Shown here: in pieces, positions 5,790 through 7,336 of the stretch
Layout: each line of letters opens with the position of its first letter
Position numbering within the stretch: position 1 is the stretch's first letter
The notes under the pieces: model-generated
What the model was told of the DNA's origin: nothing
What the model saw: only the letters and a program-made list of their open reading frames with translations
Database searches by the model: none
Translations under genes and position numbers: made by a program
NCBI GenBank assembly: GCA_934278005.1
Contig: CAKQWG010000155.1
Span: 1 to 7,336 of the forward strand
Origin: an uncultured Pirellulaceae bacterium
Lineage (GTDB): Bacteria > Planctomycetota > Planctomycetia > Pirellulales > Pirellulaceae
DNA length: 7,336 bases
Direction of reading: 5' to 3'

Positions 5790-7153
5790 GACCTGAAAAT
5801 CCTTCCTCCAGTCGAGTTAAACGCACCGTCTCGCGGCGGACCATGCTGCGAGGGACAGGCGTGATGATGTCGCTACCGTGGCTGGAATCGATGCCGGTCT
5901 GGGGGAGTGAGACGAGTGATGGCGCGGCACCAATCGCTGCCGGTGCGTCCTCACCGCCTCAACGCTTTGCCGCCCTCTTCATGGGTTGCGGTATCAACCG
6001 AGACCATTGGTGGGCCAAAGGCAGCGGTGCCAACATGGAGCTGGGCCGAAGTTTGGTGCCGATGGAAGCGGTTAAGCACAAGATGAATTTCATCACCGGA
6101 TTATTCAACGAGAATGCCACCGAGGTGGGCATTCACCCAGGCCAAACCGGCAATATTCTATCCGGGGCCTCGCTGAAGAAAGGTTCCGAGCTGCGCGGCG
6201 ACATCAGCATGGATCAAGTGCTCGCCAATCACTTCGCTGAGCAATCGATCGCTCCCAGCCTTGTGCTCGGCTGTGAACAACCCGTCACAGGGTATCACGA
6301 AACCAATTTCTCGATGGCTTACAGTTCGCACATTTCGTGGCAGAATGCGACATCGCCCGTGCCTATGGAGGTTTACCCCTCGCTCGCCTTTGACTCACTC
6401 TTTGACAATCACGGCAGCCGCCGGATGGAGAGTATTCTTGACCGAGTCAGCGAAGATGTGGCTGCACTCAGTCGACGAGTTAGCCGCTCCGACCGCACCA
6501 AACTCGACGAATACCTGAGTAGCGTTCGCGAAGTCGAAAAGCGTGCCGTCTCAATGCGCGCCGCACATGCGAAGGCCGCCGAGCGAGCGGAGCATCGCGG
6601 CCGGGACATCGCCGCTATGAAGCGACCCGATGATGGCTTGCCCGAAGACATCCGCGAACATATGCGACTGATGTGTGACCTTGTCGCAATTGCTTTCCAA
6701 ACAGACAAGTCGCGTGTGGCAACTCTGTTGCTCAATCGCGATCTGTCGGGGTTGTTTTATCCGTTTTTAGACGTCAAGAACACGCACCACTCTGCGTCTC
6801 ACGATGACCGCTCAGACGAATACGAGCGAATCTCTCGCTACTACTGTTCCCAATATGCTTACCTGGCAAATAAACTTGACGCAATGCCTGAGGGCGACGC
6901 AACGGTACTCGATCATTCCTGCTTGCTGTTCATCTCGAGCATGTGGTCGGGCAACGCGCACGACTCGAGCAAAGTGCCCGTGTTGCTTACCGGAGGCTTG
7001 TCGGGCACGTTGGAAACCGGGCGCGTTTTGAGCTACTTGGGCAAAGACGACGCCGACCGCAAACTGTGCAGTATGTACCTATCGATCATGGACCGGATGG
7101 GCGTGAAGCTCGATCGCTTCGGCGACGCCTCACAGCAGCTCGCAGGACTATGA
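5786..7153 (+). CDS. HXXSHH (DUF1552) family exported protein
   Basis: 455 aa. The start ATG overlaps the previous stop as ATGA (5786-5789), and no good ribosome binding site precedes it, so translation is probably coupled to the upstream gene. The N-terminus has a Tat-type motif SRRTML (16-21) and a hydrophobic GTGVMMSLPWL stretch, indicating export. The family's namesake motif appears as HSASHD (H335, S338, H339, D340), so the last His of HXXSHH is Asp. Other blocks typical of the family are FMGCGINRDHWW (65-76), TGNILSGAS (121-129), and the C-terminal MWSGNAHDSSKVPVLLTGG and MDRMGVKLDRFGD. No biochemical role is established. In planctomycetes it almost always sits beside a DUF1592-type cytochrome, as here, suggesting a shared complex or pathway. 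The length is normal and nothing looks broken. Residues 215-290 are rich in charged residues and Ala and likely form long helices. Confidence 0.92.
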   Translation: MRPENPSSSRVKRTVSRRTMLRGTGVMMSLPWLESMPVWGSETSDGAAPIAAGASSPPQRFAALFMGCGINRDHWWAKGSGANMELGRSLVPMEAVKHKMNFITGLFNENATEVGIHPGQTGNILSGASLKKGSELRGDISMDQVLANHFAEQSIAPSLVLGCEQPVTGYHETNFSMAYSSHISWQNATSPVPMEVYPSLAFDSLFDNHGSRRMESILDRVSEDVAALSRRVSRSDRTKLDEYLSSVREVEKRAVSMRAAHAKAAERAEHRGRDIAAMKRPDDGLPEDIREHMRLMCDLVAIAFQTDKSRVATLLLNRDLSGLFYPFLDVKNTHHSASHDDRSDEYERISRYYCSQYAYLANKLDAMPEGDATVLDHSCLLFISSMWSGNAHDSSKVPVLLTGGLSGTLETGRVLSYLGKDDADRKLCSMYLSIMDRMGVKLDRFGDASQQLAGL

Positions 7154-7183
7154 GCGCGCGACACCTTGCTCCAATTCGCTCAG

Positions 7184-7213
7184 CCGCCTAGTGCGGAATC
7201 GCATGCTAGGTGG
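7184..7213 (+). terminator. Strong hairpin 30 nt after the last operon gene
   Basis: CCGCCTAG (7184-7191) pairs with CTAGGTGG (7206-7213), with one G-T wobble. Inside, TGCG (7192-7195) pairs with CGCA (7200-7203) around a GAAT loop, leaving a 2-nt bulge. The structure is stable and lies directly downstream of the DUF1552 stop, but only TGTTT follows, so intrinsic termination is uncertain. It may instead stabilise the 3' end of the mRNA. Confidence 0.45.
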
Positions 7214-7220
7214 TGTTTGG

Positions 7221-7258
7221 AGGACCGTCAGGGATAGCGGTCCTTATCTGTTTCTGAC
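7221..7258 (+). terminator. Candidate rho-independent terminator of the operon
   Basis: AGGACCG (7221-7227) and CGGTCCT (7238-7244) are perfect 7-bp arms around a 10-nt loop, followed by the T-rich TATCTGTTTCTG. The stem is followed by a loose T-tract, as expected of an intrinsic terminator, although the loop is long and the T-tract is interrupted. Together with the preceding hairpin it probably ends transcription of the three-gene operon. Confidence 0.45.
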
Positions 7259-7336
7259 GTTCGCGACTCAAGCTTCCGCTCCTGCGACGCGGAGTGCCGA
7301 TGTGCAGACGATTTGTGAGCTTTTGCGACCTTTCGC
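7259..7336. other. 3' flank without a supported gene
   Basis: Nothing recognisable is encoded here. Two minus-strand frames stay open across this piece, one of them Arg/Ser-rich and ending in the hairpin region, but they show no family features. The segment may belong to a dispersed intergenic repeat that includes the two hairpins to its left; this is a guess that needs genome-wide comparison. Confidence 0.3.

Overview
The window most likely comes from a planctomycete (Planctomycetota, probably Pirellulaceae). The main evidence is the adjacent pair at 2658-7153: a di-haem 'planctomycete cytochrome c' protein (PSCyt1/DUF1587/DUF1595/DUF1592/DUF1588/DUF1585) and an HXXSHH (DUF1552) protein. This pair is greatly expanded in that phylum and rare elsewhere. 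Short hairpin-bearing tandem repeats between and inside genes fit the same kind of genome.

Left part, minus strand (1-1085). The left edge holds the first 22 codons of a type I restriction-modification methyltransferase gene (hsdM), with a good ribosome binding site. The gene continues out of the window. Upstream of it on the same strand is an HNH endonuclease gene (139-879) with an intact zinc/HNH domain and an uncertain start. Its 5' end runs, in another frame, into what looks like the remains of a YbaY-like lipoprotein gene (to about 1085). I read this as the edge of a defence cluster joined to a broken housekeeping gene.

Middle, no convincing gene (1086-1585). This stretch holds a hairpin with a duplicated 13-base motif (1100-1142), then a 36-bp tandem array of about six copies (1243-1456) in which each copy has a small hairpin core. 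It ends with the leader of the operon to the right. Long open frames on both strands here are artefacts of a stop-free repeat whose length is a multiple of three.

Right part, plus strand (1586-7153). Three genes are packed as an operon: a Tat-exported calcineurin-like metallophosphoesterase, the Sec-exported di-haem protein (start 1 nt after the previous stop), and the Tat-exported HXXSHH protein (ATGA overlap with the previous stop). All three products are predicted to act outside the cytoplasm. They may form one oxidative or hydrolytic module, but the substrate cannot be read from the sequence. The di-haem gene carries an in-frame 21-bp repeat block plus a GCG/GAG low-complexity run in the linker between two conserved domains. 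Two hairpins follow the last gene and are likely transcription ends. I see no supported gene in the final 80 bases.

I did not find a clearly new system. The best leads are the repeat invasion of a coding region, the HNH gene fused onto a lipoprotein remnant beside hsdM, and the uncharacterised three-gene exported operon.
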